Source of the DNA: Planctomycetia bacterium
Lineage (GTDB): Bacteria > Planctomycetota > Planctomycetia > Pirellulales > Thermoguttaceae
Assembly (NCBI GenBank): GCA_030535245.1
Contig: JAUNBJ010000018.1
Coordinates: 1 to 42,526 of the forward strand
Direction: 5' to 3'
DNA: 42,526 nt
Positions 15,323 through 24,500 of this stretch are shown here, in pieces. The position numbers and the translations under genes were made by a program. Below the pieces are notes generated by a model that saw only the letters and a list, made by a program, of their open reading frames with translations, was not told the origin of the DNA and made no database searches. How positions within the stretch are numbered: the stretch's first letter is position 1; each line of letters starts with the position of its first letter.

Positions 15323-18300
15323 ATGTGGAAAACCTTTCTTGCCCTGTGTACCGTCCTCTGTTTGGGAGGAATTTCGTCTGGAAGTACAAACGACGCCCTT
15401 CCGGAGGATGTTGTTTTCCTTATTGGTTCGGCGGACGCGTCGGCTGCCGAGTTTCGGAATCATCCTGACTGGAAAGCGTTTGCCGCCAAGGTTCCGGATA
15501 AAAAAGAACCGGTTCCCTTTTTGAAGTTTGAGGTGGGGAAAAATCCCGATTCGGCATGGACGGCATGGCATTGGAGCACCATGGAGGCGAAAGCGGGGTT
15601 TCGGAAATTTCTTGCGGAGATTGTCTTTTCGGCCAAGCGGGATTATCCGGAGAAGATGTATCTGGTTCTTGCCGTGGCGCATGGAAGTCCCAGTTCGTCG
15701 CAGGTTCATGTCACGACCAACGGCGTGGATTCTCCTGTCAAACGTGCTCCTACGACCCGGTGTTCCAATCCGTGGGGGTCGTTCCAGGTCAAAGGTTCCA
15801 GCCTGCTGTTGCCGATTGAAATTCCGGGCGGCACGATTCGTCAGGGGGAAAACCGCATCCAGATCATGTTGGACGACGGCAGTTTTCTCTTTTATGATTA
15901 TGTCGCTCTGCGTGCCCGACCGGAGGCGATCCCCCCGAAGCCGCAACCTTCCATGGTGGAGGAATTTCTGTCGCACGGAATGCCGGAGGAAATCCTGTTC
16001 GTGACTCGCAAACCGAGCCGGGACGGGCATTGGTATGCGAACATTGGGTACTACGCCGACAACGTATGCCGTTTGCCCTGGCAGATGAATTCGGGCGGAG
16101 CGATTTACATCTACAACATCCGCACCCGGCAGGTTCGGAAGATTTTCGAGGACAAGGAGGGGAACTTTCGCGACCCGCAAATCCATTACGACGGCAAGAA
16201 ATTCGTATTTGCGTATTTGCCAGGTGGGAAGCGGCACTACAGCCTGTACGAGATGAATCTCGACGGTACGGGGTTGCGGCAGATTACGGGAATTGGCGAG
16301 GACAAACCGCTGGAATTGCCCGCTGGGGTGGAACCGGCGACAACACCGGAACACCGCATTTCGGCGAAGAATCCGGGCAACGCGCGGGATTTTGCTGCGC
16401 CGGGGTGGGATGATTACGAACCGACGTATACGCCGGACGACCAGATCATTTTCTGTTCCACGCGATCCATGCGGTGGGTGAACTGCTGGGTGACGCAGTG
16501 CGGGACGATTCACAAATGCGATTTGAATGGCAAGAACATCCGTCGCCTGTCGGCCAACGTGGAGCAGGACAATACGCCATGGTTTTTGCCGGACGGGCGG
16601 GTGATTTACATGCGATGGGAATACGTCGACCGTGGGCAGGTGCAGTACCACCACCTCTGGACGATGAATCCGGACGGCACAAAGCAGATGGTCTTTTATG
16701 GCAATCAGCGTCCGTGGTTGTGCATGTTGGGGGCGAAGCCGATCCCGAACACGAACAAGGTGGTCGTCACGCTCTCTCCGGGGCATGGCATGAAGGAGCA
16801 TTTTGGCCCTATCGGAATCATTGATCCCTCGTTTGGCCCGGACGATTTGCGGGGAATCCAGTACCTGACGCGGGACAGCAATCACAGCGACCCGTGGGCG
16901 TTTGACGAAAACCACGTTTTGTGCGGCACGCGAAATTCCATCAACCTCCTGACTGCCGACGGACGGGAGGAAGTTCTGTACACGCTTCCCACGTCGCTGC
17001 AAAAGGAAGGGTACTGGATTGCGGAACCGCGGCCCGTCATGCCCAGAGCACGCGAGGAAATCATCGCCGACCAGACCGACGATTCCAAAAATTACGGGAC
17101 GTTGGCGCTGGCGAACATCTATCGTGGACGGCAAATGAAAGACCTGAAGCCGGGTACCGTGAAGTATTTGCTGATTTACGAAACGCTCCCCAAGCCGATT
17201 CACTATTCCGGAGGGATGGAACAGGTGTCGTCGGAGGGGACGTTTACCCTGGAGCGTCTGCTGGGACGCGTGCCGGTTTCCGAGGAGGGGAGTGCGTATT
17301 TCAATCTTCCGGCGGGGCGACCGTTCCTGTTTTTGGCCATGGACGAAAACAACCACTGCGTGAAGCGGATGCACTCGTTTACGTGCGTCATGCCGGGGGA
17401 GGTGAACGCCTGTATCGGCTGCCACGAGGAGCGTACCGAAACGCCCAATGCCGACGACCGCGACCGGCTCAACCGGATGATGAAAACGCAGCCGAGCGAT
17501 CCGGAATTGGTCGAGGGGGTGCCGCATCTTTTCGATTTCCCACGGGATATTCAGCCGATTTTGGACAAACATTGCCTGGAGTGCCACAACCACGACCGCG
17601 AGGAAGGGGGATTCAACATTTCCGGCGACTGGAATCCGGTCTACACGATCGGTTACATGCAGATGTCCTGGCGAAAGATGTTTGGCGACAACCGAAATCG
17701 GGCGATGAGCAATTTCCCGCCGTATGCGATTGGTACCGGTTCCAGCCACCTTTTGAAGCTGATTGAAACGCAGCACGAGGGGGTGAACATGCCGGAAGCG
17801 GAGCAGAAAATCATCCGTCACTGGCTCGATGCCGGGGCGAATTACGCCGGGACGTATGCGGCCAACGCGTCGGGCGGTATGGGGTACTACATGCAGAACC
17901 ACAACGTGCGAAACGACCGCGACTGGCCCGAAGCGGCGGCGACCCGCGAAGCGATTACCCGACGTTGCGACCCATGCCACTGCCCGACCGAGGAAGATCG
18001 CAAGATCGGCCGTTACAATTTGGCCACCGATTACAAGGTGAATCACGACCCGCGTTCGCAGAAAAACATGTTCGTGGCGCACGACATGTGCGAGGATAAC
18101 GGTCGATTCAATCGTTTTGTGATTTACAACCTGTCGTATCCGGAGAAATCGAAGGTGCTTCGCGGGCCGTTGTCGAAATCGGCGGGGGGCTTGGGAACCT
18201 GCGAAGCGAAAAGCGGCAAAGTCATTTTCGCCGATACCGCCGACCCGGACTACCAGACGATTTTGAAGTACATTCAACGGGGGCGAACGTACCTTCTGGA

Positions 18301-18496
18301 GGAGGACAATCGGTTCAGTATGCTGAATCCGTCACCCAACAACGGCAAAGATTGTCCGCAGCGATTCGTTCCCCGCTGGGCGTATGTCCGCGAGATGATC
18401 CGCTACGGCCTGCTTCCGGTGGACACCCCGCCCGGCACGCCGTTGAATCCCTACGAGCTGGACCAAAAATACTGGGAGACGTTCTGGAAGAAATGA
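15323..18496 (+). CDS. Large secreted protein, hydrazine synthase alpha-like, with three haem c motifs
   Basis: A 1,057-residue protein of a planctomycete group related to the alpha subunit of hydrazine synthase. A signal peptide covers the first 20 or so residues. The middle contains beta-propeller-like repeats of the TolB/PD40 kind (YTPDDQIIFCSTR, WFLPDGRVIYMRWE, LWTMNPDGT). The C-terminal third has three CXXCH motifs, near residues 697 (CIGCH), 751 (CLECH) and 882 (CDPCH), expected to bind covalent haem in the cell envelope. The ATG at 15323 is chosen because AGGAG lies 7 bp upstream. Most planctomycetes with such proteins are not anammox organisms, so hydrazine synthesis should not be assumed. 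No partner beta/gamma subunit is nearby. Confidence 0.85.
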   Translation: MWKTFLALCTVLCLGGISSGSTNDALPEDVVFLIGSADASAAEFRNHPDWKAFAAKVPDKKEPVPFLKFEVGKNPDSAWTAWHWSTMEAKAGFRKFLAEIVFSAKRDYPEKMYLVLAVAHGSPSSSQVHVTTNGVDSPVKRAPTTRCSNPWGSFQVKGSSLLLPIEIPGGTIRQGENRIQIMLDDGSFLFYDYVALRARPEAIPPKPQPSMVEEFLSHGMPEEILFVTRKPSRDGHWYANIGYYADNVCRLPWQMNSGGAIYIYNIRTRQVRKIFEDKEGNFRDPQIHYDGKKFVFAYLPGGKRHYSLYEMNLDGTGLRQITGIGEDKPLELPAGVEPATTPEHRISAKNPGNARDFAAPGWDDYEPTYTPDDQIIFCSTRSMRWVNCWVTQCGTIHKCDLNGKNIRRLSANVEQDNTPWFLPDGRVIYMRWEYVDRGQVQYHHLWTMNPDGTKQMVFYGNQRPWLCMLGAKPIPNTNKVVVTLSPGHGMKEHFGPIGIIDPSFGPDDLRGIQYLTRDSNHSDPWAFDENHVLCGTRNSINLLTADGREEVLYTLPTSLQKEGYWIAEPRPVMPRAREEIIADQTDDSKNYGTLALANIYRGRQMKDLKPGTVKYLLIYETLPKPIHYSGGMEQVSSEGTFTLERLLGRVPVSEEGSAYFNLPAGRPFLFLAMDENNHCVKRMHSFTCVMPGEVNACIGCHEERTETPNADDRDRLNRMMKTQPSDPELVEGVPHLFDFPRDIQPILDKHCLECHNHDREEGGFNISGDWNPVYTIGYMQMSWRKMFGDNRNRAMSNFPPYAIGTGSSHLLKLIETQHEGVNMPEAEQKIIRHWLDAGANYAGTYAANASGGMGYYMQNHNVRNDRDWPEAAATREAITRRCDPCHCPTEEDRKIGRYNLATDYKVNHDPRSQKNMFVAHDMCEDNGRFNRFVIYNLSYPEKSKVLRGPLSKSAGGLGTCEAKSGKVIFADTADPDYQTILKYIQRGRTYLLEEDNRFSMLNPSPNNGKDCPQRFVPRWAYVREMIRYGLLPVDTPPGTPLNPYELDQKYWETFWKK

Positions 18497-18506
18497 AGTA
18501 AAGGAT

Positions 18507-18531
18507 ACCGTGGGGGGAAAATCCCCCCGGT
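18507..18531. terminator. G/C-rich hairpin between convergent genes
   Basis: GGGGGG and CCCCCC arms around AAAAT, extended by ACCG/GGT pairs, lie between two convergent stop codons. T residues are few on either side, so it is a probable bidirectional terminator only. Confidence 0.5.
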
Positions 18532-18536
18532 GCCGT

Positions 18537-19643
18537 TTAAAAGTCGAACCACATTCCCCAGCCGATTTGTTTCTCCACCAGATCGTAAAACTGATACTGA
18601 TCTGCCGGGCCGTGCATGAGGTACAGCCCGGTGCGGAAGATATGCTGGTAAACGGTTCGCCACTGCCAGCCCACCTCGAACGCGACGTACGTGGTCCAGT
18701 CGTTTTCCTCGCTCCATTTTAAATGGACGGCGGCAAACGGCGCTCCATGGTATCCCGGCAGGATGATGGGGGCATACTCGGCTCCCAGTTCCAGCTGCCA
18801 CGGCATCGCCCCGTCCTGGGTGTAAAACGCGTAATCGCCGCCAAAATAGAACCGCCAGTTCGCGTCCGGACGATACCCCACGCCGAACAGGATACAGTCA
18901 CGAACATAATTCCTCCGCCACAAAATCCCGGTGTTGTGGTAAAATCGGAGCATCTGTTCGTCGCCCATGTGCGAGCTGATATGGTAGTAACCGATTTTCC
19001 ATTCCCAGTGATTTTTACGGTACGTCAGCGGCAACGCAAAACGATAATCGGCACTGTACATTTCCCGTTCATGGTCGAGCGTCAGTCGTGCCAGCGCCGC
19101 CCCTTCCACGTCGAGCTGGAAACCTTCCGGATACACCTTGCTCTGATTGCCAAAGCGGAGAAGCGGAATCTTGCCTCCCAGAATCGGATCCCAGAAATTG
19201 TGCGGTCGCGCGTCCTCGTGAACCAGGTGAATCCCCAGCCGCGCTTCCCGATTGCTGGCCAGATACGCTTTGTAAAGCACCCCGGACGGCATCCACTGCC
19301 ACGACCACGGGGTCGATTCGTCCGTCGGAAGTTCCGGCCCCATGCCTGGAATCTGGGACATAAAACGGCAGTCCCACTGCGCAAAACGCTGTTCCTCCGG
19401 CGTGAAAATCGAAAGATCGCTCCCTCCGGGCGGCGTTTCCGCGTACGAAACCGGCTTTGCAAAATCCATGCCGTCCTGCCCCCGCATACAGACGGGCGGA
19501 CAGACAAATGGATCGGAATCGTTCCATGGAAAACCAAGCTGCTCGCTGCAGATTTCGATTTCCTGCGCCAGCCCGTTTCCCGAACTCAAAGGGATTATTC
19601 CTGACAGTACAAACGTTACAACAGATAAAAGCCTCGGAAACAT
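18537..19643 (-). CDS. DUF1207 family secreted or outer-membrane protein
   Basis: A 368-residue protein with a signal peptide (about 27 residues, ending GLAQ). The C-terminal two thirds match the DUF1207 pattern: LASNREARLGIHLVHE, a WDPILGGKIPLLRFG segment, QLDVEGAALARL, then alternating aromatic strands ending in phenylalanine, as in beta-barrel outer-membrane proteins. The ATG at 19643 is chosen over an upstream start because the signal peptide begins there after an AGGTGA site. Function is unknown. The pairs of cysteines near the mature N terminus may form disulfides. Confidence 0.8.
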   Translation of the reverse strand: MFPRLLSVVTFVLSGIIPLSSGNGLAQEIEICSEQLGFPWNDSDPFVCPPVCMRGQDGMDFAKPVSYAETPPGGSDLSIFTPEEQRFAQWDCRFMSQIPGMGPELPTDESTPWSWQWMPSGVLYKAYLASNREARLGIHLVHEDARPHNFWDPILGGKIPLLRFGNQSKVYPEGFQLDVEGAALARLTLDHEREMYSADYRFALPLTYRKNHWEWKIGYYHISSHMGDEQMLRFYHNTGILWRRNYVRDCILFGVGYRPDANWRFYFGGDYAFYTQDGAMPWQLELGAEYAPIILPGYHGAPFAAVHLKWSEENDWTTYVAFEVGWQWRTVYQHIFRTGLYLMHGPADQYQFYDLVEKQIGWGMWFDF

Positions 19644-19822
19644 AATTTCACCTTGAATGTTATTCTCCGTGTAGACAAGAGTATAGAGCATTTTTGAATT
19701 CTCGAAAAGAGCAATTTTGAGGTTTCCGAAAGATTCACCGGGAAGGCGCATGAAAAAATCCCGTGGAATCGAGAAATCCCACGGGATGAAAAATCGAAGC
19801 CGGTAAAGGCCAATCTCCAAAA

Positions 19823-20878
19823 TTATTCCGGAAGCTGTGCCGGACGCATGTCGGACTTGTTGGCCAAAGCGGCGTTCACGTAACCGTCCACATCGTAAGA
19901 AATGCTATGCACCGACGCATCGCACATCGCCATCTGGAAACCACCGGCATGGGAGCTTCCAAACGAGTAAATGGAATACGTACCGAGCGTCTCGCGGTCC
20001 TGCATCGGCTTGAAGGCGGTGACGGTGTCGTTGGTCAACTGCGAGCCGCTGGAGTTCCGGACGTAATGCCCGCCGCCACGGAGGTTGGATCGGTCGGCAC
20101 CGCAGAACATGGAGAACCGGTCGCCATGGCTGTTGTCGGTGTCTTCCGTTTCGTAGTACGTCGGCTGGAGGAATTTCTCACCGATCATGTACGTGTTGGA
20201 GGTTCCATCACGAACGGCACCGATAGTCACTTCGCTTCGGTCGTAGAAAATACCGGTCGGAATGTTCGTCGAACGGGGTTTGCAGGTGGCCGAAAGGGTC
20301 ATGCTGCTGGAATCGTTACCGATTTGCGCATTGCTTGCACTGTTGTTCGTGCCGTAGTTTCCGGCATAGTCCGTTTTGGAGATCATCGTCGGGCTGGCAC
20401 TGACTTCACTGGTGCTGGTGCTGGAAGCGGCCGTTTTGTACGACGTGGACGAGGAGACCGAATACGCTTTGGCGGTACGACGAGACGGGCAGGTAAATCC
20501 CGGAACCGAGGATTCGAGCTGAACCTTCAGGTTGGCCTGCGTCACGGTCGTGGAGCTGGCACCCATCGAGGACTGACGCAACGCGTCTTGTTCAATATAG
20601 GGCAGCAACGAGAAACACCACGATCCCATCTGCTTGCACCCTTCGCGATCCGGAGCACCGGTCCAGCTGTAATTCCAGCCGCCCGACGGAAACTTCCGCA
20701 TGGCACTTTCGTAGTTCATCGTGGCTTTGGCCAACTGTCCTACCTGGTTACTGCACTGCATACGACGAGCGGCCTCACGTGCCTGCTGCACGGCCGGCAG
20801 CAACAATCCCACCAACATGCCGATAATGGCAATCACGACCAACAACTCTACCAATGTAAAGCCACGTTTGTGTGACAT
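19823..20878 (-). CDS. DUF1559 prepilin-like protein
   Basis: A 351-residue protein with a type IV prepilin-like N terminus: a short basic leader, then GFTLVELLVVIAIIG and a hydrophobic helix leading to AVQQAREAARRMQCSNQ. This is the large DUF1559 family of planctomycetes, thought to be pseudopilins or surface proteins processed by prepilin peptidase. The C-terminal H-X9-DG motif is present as H-X9-DA (SSHAGGFQMAMCDAS). The middle is rich in Ser and Thr. GGAGG lies 8 bp before the ATG. It is a single gene with no partner pilin genes. Confidence 0.95.
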   Translation of the reverse strand: MSHKRGFTLVELLVVIAIIGMLVGLLLPAVQQAREAARRMQCSNQVGQLAKATMNYESAMRKFPSGGWNYSWTGAPDREGCKQMGSWCFSLLPYIEQDALRQSSMGASSTTVTQANLKVQLESSVPGFTCPSRRTAKAYSVSSSTSYKTAASSTSTSEVSASPTMISKTDYAGNYGTNNSASNAQIGNDSSSMTLSATCKPRSTNIPTGIFYDRSEVTIGAVRDGTSNTYMIGEKFLQPTYYETEDTDNSHGDRFSMFCGADRSNLRGGGHYVRNSSGSQLTNDTVTAFKPMQDRETLGTYSIYSFGSSHAGGFQMAMCDASVHSISYDVDGYVNAALANKSDMRPAQLPE

Positions 20879-21261
20879 CTCACACCTCCCCAGTTCTCAA
20901 AAGCTCTTGTTCATTTTCCAAGGATAAAGCAGAGAAATACTTTCAAATGAATATTTATTACTCCACATTAAGCACTGTAATTCCAATTCTACCGCCTTTA
21001 CGAAAAAAAGTCAAAGGTTGGACGTCTTGTTTTCCCTAATATTTTAAAATTTTTCTCAAATATTTCAGGAAAAAAGCAAAAATTCTCCCTTTATTGAATT
21101 TTGAGCTAGTTTTCCATCCAAAAATTTCCCGGATTTTTTCGCTTCACGGCACCTGATGTTTAGGTTGTGAAAAAAATACAAATCCGCCGCGCGATGGGGA
21201 AACCTTGGGTTTTTTGAGGGCACCCCCTCCGAGTGCCCCCCAAAATTTCGATTCCGTCCAT
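20879..21261. other. AT-rich intergenic stretch
   Basis: Upstream of the DUF1559 gene and downstream of pgi (both minus strand). No open frame of interest. A GGGCAC/GTGCCC hairpin at 21218-21238 may end pgi transcription, although no T run follows it on the minus strand. Confidence 0.5.
21218..21238 (-). terminator. Hairpin downstream of pgi
   Basis: A 6-bp stem GGGCAC/GTGCCC, 24 bp after the pgi stop codon. It lacks a clear T run. Confidence 0.35.
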
Positions 21262-22905
21262 TTAGCCGTTCTTTCGGAACCACTCAATCATTGCGTTGGT
21301 CGAGCTGTCGTGGGCCAGTTTCGGCTCATTTTCGGCGGTCAGTTCGTCCAGAATCTTCTTCGCCAGCACCTTCCCCAGCTCCACGCCCCACTGGTCGTAG
21401 CTGTTGATGTCCCAAATCACCCCCTGCACGAAGATTTTGTGTTCGTACATCGCAATCAGGGAACCGAGCACTTCAGGCGTCAGTTGTTCGGCCAGAATCG
21501 TATTCGTCGGGCGGTTCCCCTCGAACACCTTATGCGGTACCAGGGCTTCCGCAACCCCTTCCGCACGAACCTGTTCCGCCGTTTTCCCAAACGCCAGAGC
21601 CTCGGTCTGGGCAAACACGTTGGCCATCAGTTTGAAATGATGCTCACGAGCCGGCGAGCCGATCGGATTGTGCGATTTTGCAAACGCGATAAAGTCCGCC
21701 GGAACCAGTTTCGTCCCCTGATGAAGCAGCTGATAAAACGCGTGCTGGCCGTTCGTGCCTGGCTCTCCCCAGAGAATCGGGCCGGTCTGCCAGGTCACTT
21801 TTTGGCCGTCCAGCGTCACCGATTTGCCGTTCGACTCCATATCGCCCTGCTGGAAATACGCCGCAAACCGACTCAGATACTGGTCGTACGGTAAAATGGC
21901 CTGGCTGGTGGCGTTCTGGAAATTGTTGTACCAGACCCCCAAAACCGCCAAAAGAACCGGGATATTTTTCTCAAAGGGAGCGGTTCGGAAGTGATTGTCC
22001 ATGGCATGGTAGCCGTCCAGCAATCGGAAAAAATGCTCCGGCCCAATAGCGACCATCAGCGAAAGCCCAATGGCCGACGGCAAACTGTACCGACCACCGA
22101 CCCAGTTCCAGAACGCGAACATGTTTTCGGTGTCGATTCCGAATTCCGTCACTTTTTCCGCGTTGGTCGAAAGGGCGACAAAGTGCCGGGCCACGATTGC
22201 GGCGTCGGCGACGTTCCTGTCCGAACGGAGATTTTCCAGCACCCAACGGCGTGCGGACAGGGCGTTGGTCATGGTTTCGAGCGTGGTGAACGTTTTGCTG
22301 GCGATGATGAACAGCGTTTCCTCCGGGTTGAGGTCGCGAACCGCCTCGGCCAGGTGGGTACCGTCGATGTTCGACACAAACCGAACGGTCAAATCCCGCC
22401 GCGTGTATGGTTTCAGCGCCTCGTACGCCATGACGGGGCCCAAATCGGAGCCGCCGATGCCGACATTAACGATGTTTTTCACCGGTTTTCCCGTGTAGCC
22501 CAACCATTTTCCGTCACGGACGGTGCGGGAGAAATCTGCCATTTTGGCCAGCACGGCGTTCACGTCGTCCATCACGTTTTTTCCATCCACGAAGATGGGG
22601 GTGTTGGAACGGTTCCGAAGCGCAACATGCAGCACGGCCCGATTTTCGGTGGTGTTGATTTTCTCGCCGGAGAACATCTGTTCCCGTTTTTCCGCCACTC
22701 CCGCTTCCTGGGCCAGCTCCAGAAGCGTGGTCAGCACGGCGTCGTTGACGCGGTTTTTGGAGTAATCGAGTCGGATTCCGCACGCTTCGAGCGTCATTTT
22801 TTTCGCTCGATCGGCGTCGGCGGCGAACAGGTCGCGAAGGACCAACGGGGTCTCGGCCAGTTTTTCAAGTTTCTGCCACGCGGCAAGTTTTACGGGATGC
22901 GTCAT
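21262..22905 (-). CDS. pgi: Glucose-6-phosphate isomerase
   Basis: A 547-residue phosphoglucose isomerase interconverting glucose 6-phosphate and fructose 6-phosphate in glycolysis and gluconeogenesis. It is full length for the long bacterial form. Signatures are [15 protein letters not shown] ([17 protein letters not shown]), [27 protein letters not shown], and [13 protein letters not shown] near the C terminus. The ATG at 22905 has AGGTG upstream; a GTG at 22914 is possible. It is divergent from the gene at 23,061. Confidence 0.98.
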   Translation of the reverse strand: MTHPVKLAAWQKLEKLAETPLVLRDLFAADADRAKKMTLEACGIRLDYSKNRVNDAVLTTLLELAQEAGVAEKREQMFSGEKINTTENRAVLHVALRNRSNTPIFVDGKNVMDDVNAVLAKMADFSRTVRDGKWLGYTGKPVKNIVNVGIGGSDLGPVMAYEALKPYTRRDLTVRFVSNIDGTHLAEAVRDLNPEETLFIIASKTFTTLETMTNALSARRWVLENLRSDRNVADAAIVARHFVALSTNAEKVTEFGIDTENMFAFWNWVGGRYSLPSAIGLSLMVAIGPEHFFRLLDGYHAMDNHFRTAPFEKNIPVLLAVLGVWYNNFQNATSQAILPYDQYLSRFAAYFQQGDMESNGKSVTLDGQKVTWQTGPILWGEPGTNGQHAFYQLLHQGTKLVPADFIAFAKSHNPIGSPAREHHFKLMANVFAQTEALAFGKTAEQVRAEGVAEALVPHKVFEGNRPTNTILAEQLTPEVLGSLIAMYEHKIFVQGVIWDINSYDQWGVELGKVLAKKILDELTAENEPKLAHDSSTNAMIEWFRKNG

Positions 22906-23036
22906 GAGGAACACCTTTCATTAATCTCATTGGGTTTTGGAAAAGAAAAATTCCGCAGGGACTATTTTCGCTTTTTTTCCAAAAAAAACAAGCACGGGGG
23001 CCACGCGGAAACCCTGTCTTTTTTCTGAAGCTGTGA

Positions 23037-23042
23037 TATAAT
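23037..23042 (+). promoter_or_regulatory. Extended -10 promoter of the unknown gene at 23,061
   Basis: TGATATAAT (TG one base before a perfect TATAAT) lies 18 bp before the ATG, giving a leader of only about a dozen bases that still contains GGAGGTG. Confidence 0.5.
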
Positions 23043-23060
23043 GCTTTTGGAGGTGAAATA

Positions 23061-24299
23061 ATGTTTGTCAGTCTGCTGCTTTTGTGGTCGTTGACTCCGG
23101 ACGCTTCCTCGGTGGAGACGCTGGTGCAACAGTTGAACGCCCCTGCCGTGGAGGTTCGGGAACAGGCGGAAAAATCGCTGCTGGAGATGGGGCCGGAGCT
23201 GTTGCCGCTATTGCCCGACGCGAAAAAACAACCGGCGGAAATACGGCTGCGGCTTTCCCGAATCCGGATTCGGCTGGAGGGGGCAAAGTCGATCGGAACG
23301 CTCACCGAAAGTAAGATTTCCTCCCCCCCGGCATTCGGCACGCTCACGGAATTGCTGGGAAAAATCCAGCGGGAAACGGGGAACACGATCTTGCCTCCCA
23401 AAGGAACGGTCGTGACGGACGTCCCGGAAAAAGAGGCGAAGCAGGTCGCGTTTTGGCCCTTTTTCGACACGCTCTGCGACGCGTTGAAGCTGGACATGGA
23501 ACCGGGCAAGGAGCGGGTGTGGCAGCTGGTACGAAGCCGTCGCGCGACGTTGCGGCAGGGAAATCAAACGGCATATCTGGGGCCGTTCCGCATGGAACCG
23601 ATCAAAATGACCACCACTGTACTTCCCACCCAGGGGAGCGTGGCAACGCAAATGCAGTTGGAGCTGGCGTGGGAACCGCGACTCATGCCGATTTATGGCA
23701 GCATGACGCTCGACCGGCTGGTCTTTTCCGACGGTACGGTGGCGAAATTGCTCCCGCGAACGCACGAACTTCCGATGGGCAAAGACGAAATCCGCACGGT
23801 GCTGGAAGTGCCGCTTTCTTTAGAGCAGCCGAAAACGCTTCGGGAACAGCAAGGGTTCACCGTTTCCGGCACGTTTGAGGCGGTGGTGGCCGGGCCGAGC
23901 GTTCCGTTCACGTTTGAAGATTTAGAGAGCAAAAACGATCGGGAGTTCGCTCCGGTTTCTCGACGGACGGCGGGGGTGTTGGTCACGCTTACCGGGCTGC
24001 GAACGGAGGAGAACTCCCTTGTCGCCACGATACGGTACCGTTACGAGGAAACGTACGAAGCTATGGAATCGCACCGCCTCTGGGTATACGACCACCCCGC
24101 TTGGCTGGCGGATGCGGACGGGGAGAAAATCCTGTCCGACCGTTACGAAATGCTTCGGCAGACCAACCGGGAGATCGCGGTGGATTTGTATTTTCCCATG
24201 CCGGAATCGCTGGCAGGCAAAACCCTGGTTTACCCCCGTGCGGACGGCATTTACAAGGTGGCGTATCCCTTCACGCTATCGGAAATCCCCTTACCGTAA
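23061..24299 (+). CDS. Planctomycete protein of unknown function (HEAT-like N terminus)
   Basis: A 412-residue protein. The first 15 residues are hydrophobic and may be a short signal or anchor. Residues about 18-75 look like HEAT or ARM-type helical repeats (VETLVQQLNAPAVEVREQAEKSL), a module often found in planctomycete envelope proteins. The rest, from about residue 90, is probably beta-rich, with no recognised domain. A strong GGAGGTG site lies 5 bp before the ATG. It is divergent from pgi and followed by a repeat-rich gap before ispH. Confidence 0.75.
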   Translation: MFVSLLLLWSLTPDASSVETLVQQLNAPAVEVREQAEKSLLEMGPELLPLLPDAKKQPAEIRLRLSRIRIRLEGAKSIGTLTESKISSPPAFGTLTELLGKIQRETGNTILPPKGTVVTDVPEKEAKQVAFWPFFDTLCDALKLDMEPGKERVWQLVRSRRATLRQGNQTAYLGPFRMEPIKMTTTVLPTQGSVATQMQLELAWEPRLMPIYGSMTLDRLVFSDGTVAKLLPRTHELPMGKDEIRTVLEVPLSLEQPKTLREQQGFTVSGTFEAVVAGPSVPFTFEDLESKNDREFAPVSRRTAGVLVTLTGLRTEENSLVATIRYRYEETYEAMESHRLWVYDHPAWLADADGEKILSDRYEMLRQTNREIAVDLYFPMPESLAGKTLVYPRADGIYKVAYPFTLSEIPLP

Positions 24300-24303
24300 C
24301 TAA

Positions 24304-24327
24304 TTGATAATTGATAATTGATAATTT
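24304..24327. repeat. AATTGATAAT tandem repeat (dispersed family, reverse orientation)
   Basis: Three overlapping copies directly after the stop codon of the gene ending at 24,299. It is the reverse complement of the ATTATCAATT arrays elsewhere, and faces the copy at 24,450. Confidence 0.75.
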
Positions 24328-24449
24328 GTTTCATTCGGGCCGTTTTGGGAGTGGTGGGGTTATTCCTCGCATAGTCACCCCCAGGGAGAGGAAAACGCTT
24401 ATGAATTCGTCACACACACCACTACTCAAGAAAAGGCATGAGCAAGAAT

Positions 24450-24474
24450 AATTATCAATTATCAATTATCAATT
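24450..24474. repeat. ATTATCAATT tandem repeat (dispersed family)
   Basis: Three overlapping copies just upstream of ispH, forming an inverted pair with the array at 24304-24327. The preceding bases (CTCAAGAAAAGGCATGAGCAAG) resemble those before the 15,267 copy. Confidence 0.75.
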
Positions 24475-24500
24475 CGTTGAACTTTCATCAGGAACAGAAC

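Noticed and set aside
15272..18277. A 1,001-codon minus-strand frame
   Set aside because: It is the antisense shadow of the haem-motif protein, rich in Arg, His and Val as expected for such shadows, with no ribosome site.
15323..18496. Calling the gene a functional hydrazine synthase subunit (anammox)
   Set aside because: No beta or gamma subunit and no other anammox genes are present; the resemblance is to a wider planctomycete family.
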